Source of the DNA: Venturia oleaginea
Taxonomy: Eukaryota; Ascomycota; Dothideomycetes; Venturiales; Venturiaceae
Assembly (NCBI GenBank): GCA_013176395.1
Contig: JABMLP010000008.1
Location: forward strand, 248,001 to 312,000
DNA length: 64,000 bases
Direction of reading: 5' to 3'
The translations under genes and the position numbers were made by a program. The notes under the pieces are model-generated. The model ran no database searches, was not told the DNA's origin, and saw only the letters and a program-made list of their open reading frames with translations. Positions 1 through 9,729 of the stretch are shown here, piece by piece (positions within the stretch are counted from its first letter, which is position 1; each line of letters starts with the position of its first letter).

Positions 1-28
1 GAACAAAGGGACATAATTCCAAACAGGC

Positions 29-1144
29 ATGCCAATGAGCTATGCTGCTGCCGCTATCCGAGGAGGGTTAGCTACAAGCACACATAGCATACAAACCCAA
101 AGTGTCAAGACTCCCGCGACGTTCCGACGTGAGATTATCGTAAACATCAGGAACGCACAAACGATCCAGAGCCTGCGCGCAATGAATCCACGCAATTTAA
201 AAGCCCACGTTGACCGAGCCATTTCCCAAAGTCAAAACGAACATATAGCCAATCTAAAGATCATGTCTGCTAACCAGCTCAAAAGCGGAGATCTGAGCAT
301 CAGAACGGCGATAAATAGTGAAATGCAGCTTCTCAGACAATTCACCGAGGACTGGACCCCAAGTATTGGGAACGGGACGTCAGTACGAAATCCAGCGTAT
401 GGCGTTCTTGTACATGGCATACCTACTAGTAAGATGAATACAGACAAATACATTGAATGGTTGACCCGGAAGACGCCAACAAAAGCGATGTCGTTGGTCA
501 TCATCGAGTTTACCAAGCCTGAGGATGCAAACAAGATCATCGATGAAGGTCTGGTGTGGCAAGGGGAGATGTGTCAAAGCGAACGATATGCGAGACAATG
601 CCGACTGAAGCAGTGCTTTCAGTGCTACAAATACGGCCACATAGGAACTCAATGCAAAGCAGCGAAAACATGTGGCTACTGTGCGCAAGAACATAGTTCT
701 AGGGACTGCCCTTCGAAGACTGGACAGACCACACCTAGGAAATGCGCCAATTGCCAGGGAGCCCATGAAGCATGGAGTCAACAATGCCCAACTAGGAAGG
801 ATGAACTCACCCGGACAAAGGCAGCGTACGCGAACAGACCACGGTATCACCCTACGATGTTCACCTGTGATGAAATACCTATACAAGATTCCGCCCGAGA
901 ACCTTCTGGAAGAACGAGGTCAACTACAAACCTGACCTCACGCCAAGGGCCAAGGACCAGAGGGATGCAATTATTACCTGGAAATGGACAAAAGAGGCCT
1001 GCCCCAGGAGACAAGGAGAACGAAGGACCACACCAGAGTTGTGACGGCACGGCATGGCTCCTTTGCCGTCACGTTACTTCATGGCTCGGGCGTATCGGCT
1101 TAGCCACATTGTGGCTAAGGCGCGATATCTTCGCGCCCTCGTAG
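29..1144 (+). CDS. LINE ORF1, gag-like nucleic-acid-binding protein (5' end uncertain)
   Basis: ORF1 proteins of Tad elements bind the element RNA and act as chaperones in the ribonucleoprotein. This 371-residue frame has a central region of the kind seen in Tad ORF1 (around YGVLVHGIPTSKM). It then carries three zinc knuckles in its second half: CFQCYKYGHIGTQC (CX2CX4HX4C), CGYCAQEHSSRDC and CANCQGAHEAWSQQC. The start at 29 is simply the first ATG in the window. Because the element continues beyond the left edge, the true N-terminus may lie outside. After the knuckles the frame runs into a low-complexity tail with no recognisable domain. ORF2 starts about 200 bp downstream. Confidence 0.75.
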   Translation: MPMSYAAAAIRGGLATSTHSIQTQSVKTPATFRREIIVNIRNAQTIQSLRAMNPRNLKAHVDRAISQSQNEHIANLKIMSANQLKSGDLSIRTAINSEMQLLRQFTEDWTPSIGNGTSVRNPAYGVLVHGIPTSKMNTDKYIEWLTRKTPTKAMSLVIIEFTKPEDANKIIDEGLVWQGEMCQSERYARQCRLKQCFQCYKYGHIGTQCKAAKTCGYCAQEHSSRDCPSKTGQTTPRKCANCQGAHEAWSQQCPTRKDELTRTKAAYANRPRYHPTMFTCDEIPIQDSAREPSGRTRSTTNLTSRQGPRTRGMQLLPGNGQKRPAPGDKENEGPHQSCDGTAWLLCRHVTSWLGRIGLATLWLRRDIFAPS

Positions 1145-1348
1145 TAACTCGCTCTCTACCGTAAATTATATTATCACACTCAGTTCTTATAACCCTAGTT
1201 CATTCTATACATCCTATCGCTGCCGTGACAAGAGTCAAAGGCCACAAAGAGCAACGAAGATGTCGAGCAGGGCGCTCGAGGCGCTAGAGGGCAATACCCT
1301 AACATGCAGAAACACACAATGCATGGAAATTGATGAGGACTCGGATCT

Positions 1349-4300
1349 ATGAGAAAGAAGGACCAACTTAATATACTGCAGTACAACGTACGCAAATCAA
1401 GGAATACGGTTATGGCAACTCTGCTCCGTGATCCAAGAGTAGCAGAATACGATATTATTGCTATCCAAGAACCGTGGCGCAACCCCTTCATGTCGACAAC
1501 ACACCACCTAGCGAAGAATGTATTCCACTTATGCTACCCGACAACGAATGAGGAGGATGGCCCAGCAAGGGTGTGTTTCTTTGTCAACAAAAGGGTAGAC
1601 CACGGCAGCCTGCAATTCAAACAGCAGATAAGAGACGTCTGCACATTGAAAATCAGTATCAGAAATGGCGATCAAACAGAAGACGAGCTGGCAATACACA
1701 ACGTCTACAATTCGGCCCAAAACATGCCAAACCGCATCAGCTCACTGCCGACCCTAAGAGCTCGATTGGAGGAACACGCGCTGAAAGAACAGATGGTATT
1801 AGGCGACTTGAACTACACCATAGAATGTGGGGAGGAGCGCAGGTCGTACACGAAGACCGAGAAACGGAAGAACTTATCGAAATTATGGAGAGATTTGATA
1901 TGTCAAGCATGCTACAGCCTGGAACGGTAACGTACGAAGAAGGCAGCCGCAGGACGACGATTGATATGTGCTGGATGACATTAGGCTTGATTGAAAGGAC
2001 CATCAGTAGCAGAGTAGACAGAGAGCTAGACCACGACTCAGACCAACTCCCCATCAGCATCATACTGGATCTCCGGACGCGCTCCATGGAAATCAGGCCA
2101 AGATGCAACTGGAAACCCCTAGACTGCAAGGAGTTCTGCAGGACGCTCAGAGACACCCTACCGGCACGAAGGAGACCAAGGACGAAAGCAGCGCTAGACA
2201 TGTACACGATGGAGTTAGTCAAAGCGATCAAAGATGCAGCAGCGAAGACAATTCCCCTCACAAGACCATGCACCAAGGCGAAAGAGGGATGGGACGGAAC
2301 ATGCTCGAGAGCATTGGCAGATACAAAACGCCTAAGGCGCATACACGAGAGAAGACACACGGAGGAGACATGGGAAAACTTCCGCGAGGCGAGGAACCAC
2401 AAGACACGGACGATCAAGAAGGCGCTCCGGCAAGCATACAGAGACCGCGTAGAAATGGCAGCAAGCTCCACTGAATCGCTCTGGAAAATAGCCAAGTGGG
2501 CGCGCAATAGAGAAAGCCAGCCCCCAAGTGTGACGCCAATTATCAAGTGTCCGATGACCGGCAACCAGGCTACTACACCCTCGGCAAAAACGATTTTCCT
2601 TCGGACGCCTTCTTCCCAGCACCGCCAGAAGCAGACCTCGACGATCTACAGGATGCAAGATATGATGATTGTATACCAATGCCAAACGTTACTGAGAAGG
2701 AGGTACTGGACGCAATACAAGCAGCGTCACCCTTCAAGGCCCCGGGACCAGATGTGACCCCAAACAAGGCCTTGCAGACGGCATCTTATATGTTGGTGGG
2801 ACACCTGGCGACAATCATGAATCAGAGCCTACAACTTGGCCACTACCCGACACATTTCCGAAGCTCGACCACGGTAGTGCTGCGCAAACCAGGGAAGGAT
2901 GACTACTCGATTCCAAAGGCATACCGACCTATTGCGCTCTTGAATACGATTGGCAAGGCCATGGACGCAGTAATCGCTAAGAGACTTAGCTACCTGGTGG
3001 AATCACACCAAGTCATCCCAAGGATGTACATGGGAGGCAGGAAGTTAAGGTCAACGGAAAACGCACTCCACGCTGTAATCGAGAGAATCTACAACGCCTG
3101 GAACAACAGAAAAGGACAAGTCGCTAGCCTGCTGCTCCTTGACGTGTCGGGCGCCTTCGATAACGTATCCCACAAGAGACTCCTACACAATCTTCGGAAA
3201 AGAAAAGTTGATGAGAGAACAGTACGATGGATTGCTAGCTTCCTGAGCGATAGACGCACGCGAATTGTCATCGATGGCTACGAATCTGACGAGTACACGG
3301 TCGAGACTGGGGTACCACAGGGATCGCCCCTATCCCCCATCTTATACATATTCTACAAATCTGACCTTGTTGAGCAATGCGACTCAGGCGACGATACTGC
3401 AGTTACAGGCTATATCGATGACGCAGCCATACTTACATGGGGCAACACAACAGAGGAAACGTGCAAGAAACTCGAAAACGCGCTAGAAAAGGCAAACTGT
3501 TGGGCAAAGACACATGCATCAAAATTCGCCCCAGAAAAGTTCCAACTGACACACTCCACAAGAAGACGCACCCGTATAAACACACAACAGCCCGTTCAGA
3601 CGGCATGGGGATGTATTGCGCCTAAGACAACGTGCAAATATCTAGGCGTGACGCTAGACAGTAAACTCCAATGGAAGGAACACATCGAAGAAATCAAGCG
3701 GAAAACTACGAAAACAGTGAACGCACTGTGCTCTCTGGGTAGCTCAACATGGGGCGTCAGTCTGCTAGATATGCGAAAAATCTACCGCGGAGTAGTAGTC
3801 CCTCACATGATGTACGCGTGCTCAATCTGGTCGAATTCAGGAATGAGGGGAAAACCATACACGAGAAAAACGCTCGATACACTTCAGTCAATCCAAGCAC
3901 GTGCAGCACGAATTATCTGTGGAGCGTTCAAAGCGAAATCCAGAGTCGCCCTCGACATTGAGATCTACCTGCTCCCAGTCGAACAACAGATCTGGAAACA
4001 CAACACCGAAACCCTCAGCCGTATACTCACGTGCCAAGACCTCCCTAAACTGCTAGATACTCATTCGGAGAACCAATTGTCAAGCGGATTGTACAACGGA
4101 TCACACAACTTCACGAGTACGGAGCTATCGTGAACATCCGATGGATCACTGCCCACGAGGGAATTGACGGGAACGAGGCCGCTGACCAAGCCGCCAGGGA
4201 GGCAACTGGATGGAGAGAAGACGGAGAGGAAGGACCAAGAGCTGATATGCCACCGGAACTGTACCCGCTAAGAACGACACTCAAGACGTGGTGCTGGAAG

Positions 4301-4750
4301 GTAGTGAATAGACAATGGTTGACTAGCTGGAAATCCGAGACAAAGGGGAAAGCCACGAGGAGATACACACCTAAGCCTACTAAAAGGGTGCTCCAGCTCC
4401 ATCAAGACCGAAGCAAACGAGAGAGTGCGATCCTCGTACAGATGAGAACTGAAAAGATAGGGCTCAAGGCCTTCCTCTTCAGCCGACGTGTCCAAGGTAT
4501 CCCAGACTCTAGATGTGACTGCCGTGAAGGGATGCAGACCGTAGCCCATATCCTCCTGGAATACCACAAGTTCCAGGACATCCGGAGAGACGAGTTAGGC
4601 CGCTTCCCAGGACGAAACAACCTCCGGAATATCTTGACTACGCATAAGTTAGCCACAAAAGCTACCAGATTTATGGAACAGACGCGGGTCCTTGGGCATA
4701 GTGGAATCGAAAACGCGCAGACGACGCTGAGCATTGAGGGGAGACTGTAG
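1349..4750 (+). pseudogene. LINE ORF2: endonuclease, reverse transcriptase, RNase H remnant; frameshifted and internally deleted
   Basis: ORF2 nicks the target and copies element RNA into it. Starting at 1349, an EEP endonuclease begins with LNILQYNVRKSRN and AIQEPW. The frame changes at about 1815 inside the GDLN catalytic motif and resumes with HHRMWGG in another frame. From about 2560 a third frame gives the reverse transcriptase: FKAPGPD, LLLLDVSGAFDNVSH (motif A), TGVPQGSPLSP (motif B) and GYIDDAAIL (motif C, both aspartates kept). Near 4080 it passes to a fourth segment with only the last RNase H block (ITAHEGIDGNEAADQAA), so the first part of RNase H, with its TDGS-type motif, is deleted. 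The C-terminal zinc-like motif begins CDC...H, but its last Cys appears replaced (EYHKF, where the family has a Cys-Pro or Cys-His). Confidence 0.85.
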
Positions 4751-5040
4751 GTAGACGGAAAGCGAAACATGAGGCATTGCCTCTCGGAATCTAGATAGCA
4801 CAGATGTACTGGTAGAATAACCGATATTTACAAGAGCCATTGGGCATTTGGAAATAGTGGTTGAGGGAAAAGAGGGGGGATCGAGGGGATAGCTGATCTT
4901 GTTTTGGTAAGCAGGGCGAAGTGGGACGTGGTAGATTATATCACGTGTCGGCTGTCTGATGAAGTCCCCCTAACCGGGCATGGCTGCGTGATTAAGCGGC
5001 TGCAACCGAGTAGGATAAAATCAATCAATCAATCAATCAA
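4735..5040 (+). repeat. LINE 3' end shared with three other elements in the window
   Basis: From about 4735 (around GAGACTGTAGGT) to the ATCA tail at 5040 this sequence is repeated with modest divergence in reverse orientation at 15157-15480 and 41461-41770. It is also repeated forward at 41280-41460, continued at 42721-42865. Upstream of about 4735 the LINE and the shorter elements no longer match. The shared block includes a CACGTGTCGGCTGTCTG stretch, then GCTGCGTGATTAAGCGGCTG just before the tail. This is probably the signal recognised by the LINE reverse transcriptase. Confidence 0.85.
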
Positions 5041-5149
5041 AGCCTGCGTGGCTTCAACCAATTCGTAGTTCTTTGAGCTACGTCCTGTCGTTAAACCTGC
5101 CTGTTGGTTTGCCTGCCAGTTCGTATATAGCCTGTTGAATGATACCTGT

Positions 5150-6010
5150 TCCTGCTGCTGCTCCTTCCTCCTAATACCCGAACCCGCCCCGTGACAAATA
5201 GTTCGTATAGAACTAAATATCTCCTCTACCAACGCACCTGCTTTGGAGTAAATAGGGATAATTTTGGCGTCTAATTTTGTTTTAACTATGAGAGTGCTAG
5301 CCGTGACTATTATGATAGTAGGAACGATTGCTAATGTGATGCCGGAGAGAACGCTAGTCAGTATGTCTTTCGGATATTGCCAATTGAAAGCTTACTCGCA
5401 AAGTTAGCTTCCACTGCACCGCAAATGCGATTATGAAGGCGGCAATGAATGTGGTCAGGGCTTGAATAGTGAGCGAGAGCCTTTCGGCGATTTCTTGTTG
5501 ATCGTGTTCCCATTGGTTGTCACCTGAACGGAGATAGACTCAGGATTGGTATCAAAGAGGGCAATATTTTGCCGCAGTGAAGAAATCTTCGCGCAGGGCT
5601 CTCGTAGTTCTGATGGCCACCACGGAAATCGGGACCTATTCGAGTGTCAACGAAACACGGTAACGTCAACTTAGCTGCGTGCTCAGTGTGTATGTAGGTA
5701 AGAGAAAATTTGGCAATGAAGAGGTGAACGAAATATAATCAGGTAAATCAATCAGTTGATGTCTGAATGAAGAAGGAGATGGCCATGAACTGCATCTCTG
5801 AATCCATCATGCATACTGGGGAAACTCGGAGCAATTCTGTGCGCACTCTTACATACGTCAGTTTTGTCAAATCGCTTCGAAAATTGCCAGGACTGGATTT
5901 CCCAGTGCCGAAGTCATTGAATGTCGTTACGAATCTTCCAAAAATAATACCTATTAAAGGTAGGACTACACCAGCGCTAACTATAGTAGTAAATATAATA
6001 ATATTTAGTA
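5150..6010 (-). pseudogene. Decayed ABC-B (MDR-type) transporter, transmembrane-domain fragment
   Basis: Reverse-strand translation in several frames gives recognisable pieces of the first transmembrane domain of a fungal full-length ABC-B transporter. In order these are PLIGIIFGRFVTTFNDFG (near 5950), LRQNIALFDTNPESISVQ (near 5560), EIAERLSLTIQALTTFI then AFAVQWKLTL (near 5450), and SKAGALVEEIFSSIRT (near 5220). The pieces are in the order and spacing of the family but need at least two frame changes. No Walker or signature motif follows, because the sequence degenerates below 5150 and then meets the LINE end at 5040. The flank above 6010 is AT-rich and shows no start. This is a relic that was probably already decayed, or decayed after LINE insertion. 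Confidence in the family is high; the exact ends are approximate. Confidence 0.8.
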
Positions 6011-6985
6011 ACTAGCTTTTCTTATCTATATAGCTAAAGATATGCTGTGTTACTGGTTAATTTCCTTAATCTAACTTTTAGCGTATTAAGTAGAGTAGGC
6101 TTATAAAATAACTCTTAAAGCCTCCTTTATGTCCAGATGGCGCGTCACTCTGATGAGTTGCTTCATCGATATGGCCGTTGGAAACCGCTTTTTCATCCAG
6201 CTCCACCATGACAGGTGAGGGTCTCGAAAGATGGTGACGATTTCGTTGAGCCAACACAGAGACCTTGGATTAGCTTCTGATATGCCTATCTGGTGTGTAT
6301 GCGCGAAAGCCGTGCAGAGGTCATTGGATTGTTGGTTGATGTGTCGAGAAGGGAGAATGTTAGGACAACAGACGAAGCTACAGTAATATTAGTCGTCTTA
6401 CAAATCGTATATTACTCGGAGGCCCCCATCGAAAAGACGATGGGCATCAGTATCCAAGGCCGGATACTGATGGGACGAAGGATTCACATCTTCTCGCGAT
6501 GTTACCGGCGTCAGTAGCACCTCCCTGCACCTCGCTGTTGCCGCGAGTGCGTTCCGGAGGTGTGAAGCAAAGATGAATCCACCGACGAACGACGCGACGA
6601 CACAACACCACCACGCCCTAGGTCATCGAATACGCGCCAATACCAGCTTGAATGGACCGTAGAGTTACATAAGCATGGCAATACGCGTTGGCAAGAGGCA
6701 ATGGCAACGTGGACACGGTGGGATTCGTTACCTGACCGCAAACCAGATGCTCGCTCAGTCATAACAAGCAGAAACAAGAAATCAAGGGATATCAGGATAC
6801 GAAAACCATCCGACTCTCTGCTACCTAGCTAGTAACTAGGCCGGGCTGCGAAAGCGGCTGTGGTACTCCTAGGAGAGAGACAGGACACCCTCGAGCCCGC
6901 CCGCACTCTGAGATCAGTCGAACCGTAGAGGGAACTGACGAGGGAAAGCAGATCTCCTGTACTACAGACGTATGGCCTAAGAATA
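6011..6985. other. Intergenic, no gene recognised
   Basis: The first 120 bases are AT-rich with many TA steps, compatible with old repeat-induced mutation. The rest has only short frames on both strands with no family I recognise. Confidence 0.5.
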
Positions 6986-6987
6986 CA

Positions 6988-7226
6988 ACTAATAGGGATA
7001 GACCTCGTTAATACCTCCCGCCTAACCTCTTCGTTAATACCTCACACAAGTCTACTTCGTTAATACTTCACCCGATCTACTTCGTTAATACCGAACGCCC
7101 TACACTTCGTTAAGTCCCAGACACGGAGCATTTGGAAGGCGAAAGACACGGAGCATTAGAAAGGGTAGAGATACGGAGCATTAGATGAGTGGAAGATACG
7201 GAGCATAGGGACAGCGGGAGACACGG
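6988..7226 (+). repeat. Two abutting arrays of ~25-bp direct repeats
   Basis: The first array (about 6988-7117) has five units, each starting with a conserved core close to CTTCGTTAATACC followed by 12-14 variable bases. The second (about 7118-7226) follows at once with five units that start with AYACGGAGCAT and continue with about 14 variable bases. Period is close to 25 bp in both. The cores are unrelated to each other on either strand. They lie 550 bp before the reading frames of a LINE remnant and may belong to the leader or internal region of that element. Confidence 0.75.
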
Positions 7227-7782
7227 ACTCTATAACTGTAAGTAGTATTCCGTTTGTTAAGGTACTGGGGAAACAGGCTTGGTTAGTACGGGACCACCGG
7301 ACCTCTCTCTCTGGCAACTGAGATTGGCATACGGAACCCGTGCAAGACATGGTCGGCCTGTTCGCAGGAGACTCCTTTAGGTAACGCGAAACGGGCGTCA
7401 AAAACCCGCGGGGCGTGGTATACAATGGCAGCCACTGCTGGTCCCTAAGACCTCATCCCTTTGATGGGCTCTAACATTAGGATAGCCTCGTGGGAGATAG
7501 GATCAAGTCCTAATCAGAGAGACTATCTGTATAGCCCGAGAGGACGGATGCGCATGTCGGTGTACTAAGAGTAGGGAAGCCGGAACGAGGTGCAAACTCG
7601 GAAAGGCGTGCCCTTGAAGTATGCTTAAGGAGCAAACTAGGTGTTAACTGGGCAGGAAGGGCTTCGTCCACCCTGAATGCTAAGCCGGCTTGAAGGCCAG
7701 GCTAAACAGGGCAAAGACTAGCTGACTTTGCGGCTCTATCTACAAGGATAGAGGCTAACATCTGACCAGGCGTGGGGATGCA

Positions 7783-8873
7783 ATGACCGAGCTGGAGGTA
7801 TTACGCGGGCACCGCACATGGAGCGATTGGCAAGAGTCCAGAGGGATTGCTAGGAAGGTAACCGGGGGCTACAGGCGAACCCCCGTTGTTGCGCTGGAAA
7901 GGGAGACGTCGGTCCAGCCGATGGACCTATACGTGGAGCAGCTCGTCCTGGAACGAGTGGGAGCGGTAAAGGACCATCCGGTGGGAAAAGAGATACAACA
8001 CACAGTTGAACTCATGTGGAAGGACATGGAGGCTGTCCCCCCACCACCAAGGGGGAGAAGAAGGAGAGGAAGACCCAGGGTACTTCCCCGGCGACCGGAG
8101 ATACCGGCAGAGATGGAAGCTGCTAGACTAGCACTACGGGAAAAGCAGTCTAACGAAATGCCTCAGTATGCTCCCGCAGAGCTACCCAACTTATACTACG
8201 GAGGACCGGGCCAGAGCCAAGACCAACGCTAGGGAGACCTACACATGAAGTGGGACCCTACAACCAGAGACGGGCCATTGCCAGGACAAGGAGGGAGCGA
8301 GGAAGGCCAGACGCTGAGGAGCCGGGAGCCGAAAATAGGAGAAAGAGAGCTCCTCGAAGGGGGGGAAACCTGCATAAATATAGGCTGCCCTCCAAAATCT
8401 CCGCGCTGCTGGAGGAGATATGGAGGGCAAGGTGGGAGGAGAAGAGAAGGAACAAGGCCGGTGCGGCTTGCTCTAAGGAGTGGGAGGACGAGACACTGGG
8501 ACTGTATGATGGCCTCACGAAACTTGAAGCTACAGCGGTGTTTTTGATGAGAACAGAGGTATTGGGACTCCGGTCCTGGCTGGCAGCGATACATGTGCCA
8601 GGGATAACCCCGGAATGCGCGTGTGGATGGCAACACCAGACACTAATCCATGTATTCGACTTTTGCCCCAGATACAATAGAGACCATTTGAGGAGCGAAA
8701 CTGGTACAACATCGATACGTACGGCACTCAATACCCGCAAGGGATGCAAAGCTGCTGCTAGGTGGATGCTCGACAATAATATCCTGCCCTATCTTACCGT
8801 GGCAAACAACGTACAAAAGGAGGACAGGTCAAAATTCTCCGCGGCGCCGCGCCTGGTGGGGAGAATTGAGTAA
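7783..8873 (+). pseudogene. LINE ORF2 C-terminal remnant with an unrecognised upstream frame
   Basis: Two frames are involved. The first, 7783-8232 (149 codons), is basic, contains an RGRRRRGRPR stretch and matches nothing I know. The second runs to 8873 in a different frame and has no ATG near its beginning. It encodes the typical C-terminus of Tad-type LINE ORF2: YDGLTKLEATAVFLMRTE, then VPGITPECACGWQH with the zinc-like pattern CXC...H...C (CACGWQHQTLIHVFDFCP), then LNTRKGCKAAARWML. No endonuclease or reverse transcriptase precedes it. It is therefore a truncated or rearranged LINE, of a lineage different from the element at 1-5040. A domesticated gene is possible but the missing start argues against it. 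Confidence 0.65.
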
Positions 8874-9729
8874 GAAGACACAGGATAGGAGGGGGGACGA
8901 GCAGAGACTACGGACGGGAAGGGGGAGAAGCTGAAGTGAGAAATGAGCGGAATTCCCGGACCATGGACGGTACAAACACCGTCCATCAGTACGAACTCCA
9001 GCCAACCAGGAGGAAGCGTTGGAGAGCTGAAGGTGCGATGAGGGTCTTGAGGAGGGACTGAGGAGAGAAGAGGAGGTGTGGATTGAAGATTGTTGTGAGG
9101 TGAAGGAGGGAGGAGAGATTTGGGTGGAAGTTGTTTATTTATTAACGGCGCGTTACCAGGGCGCGCCGTGTCCGTTACCACGCCCTCACCTGGACTCGCA
9201 ATGTTTGGGTCCTCACGATGCTTGGCATATTGGATCTTGGTGTTGTAAAAGTCCTGGACCCTGGATTTACAACAACAATGGCCAACTCGGAATGTGGACA
9301 ACACCGGACCCAGAACAGAGGATTGGGAGCATCAGGACCGGAGGGTGTTCTATACTGACCACGGTGTAAATGACTCGGGTAGTGAACGGGGGGGCATAGT
9401 TCGACGGCGCCGGTCCATGGGCGGGGCGCGGTCTGGAAAGTGACGAAAGGCTTTTTTATCCCAGAGAGTTGGGTTTTTGCAATTGTAGATAGAGAGCACA
9501 CGGCACATACGCCATTACATACCACGTAAAATCTGATTATTATTATATTACTCGGAGTAGCGATTCGAGAGAAGCACGTGCCAGGCTTGTCCACCTCCGT
9601 ACTGTGTGATATCGGATGAAGACGGTTAAGTTTCCGCCCATGGTCCGGTCTAGTCGTCATCGCGACCCTCGCACTGGCTGCATATAATCGTGGTCCGCAG
9701 AATCCGCACTCCTAACCCCCTCGCGCACC
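8874..9729. other. Possible 3' region of the LINE remnant, then promoter of the next gene
   Basis: Purine-rich sequence to about 9130 is followed by GC-rich imperfect palindromes around 9150-9180 (GGCGCGTTACC / CGTGTCCGTTACC). A 161-codon reverse frame (9175-9660) resembles no family and is probably chance. The last 150 bases before 9730 should hold the promoter of the regulator gene, but I see no clear TATA box. Confidence 0.4.

Larger units (their letters stand above)
1..5040 (+). mobile_element. Tad-clade non-LTR retrotransposon (LINE), defective, 5' end outside the window
   Basis: The element encodes a gag-like ORF1 with zinc knuckles and an ORF2 with endonuclease, reverse transcriptase and a truncated RNase H region, in the usual Tad order. 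It ends at 5040 in a short ATCA-type tandem tail after a GC-rich stem-like 3' end, not in poly(A). ORF2 changes frame near 1815 and 2560, and again near 4080, where most of RNase H is gone, so the copy cannot be autonomous. The left target-site duplication would lie before position 1, so the full 5' end cannot be judged. Downstream sequence from 5041 belongs to a decayed ABC transporter, the likely insertion target. The last ~300 bp recur in three shorter elements of this window. Confidence 0.9.

Noticed and set aside
6988..7226. CRISPR-like array of regularly spaced cores
   Set aside because: The genome is eukaryotic, the cores are short and imperfect, there are two unrelated cores, and no cas-like gene is near. 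It is a minisatellite-type structure.
9175..9660. Reverse frame of 161 codons
   Set aside because: No motif, composition like non-coding sequence, position between a LINE remnant and a promoter.
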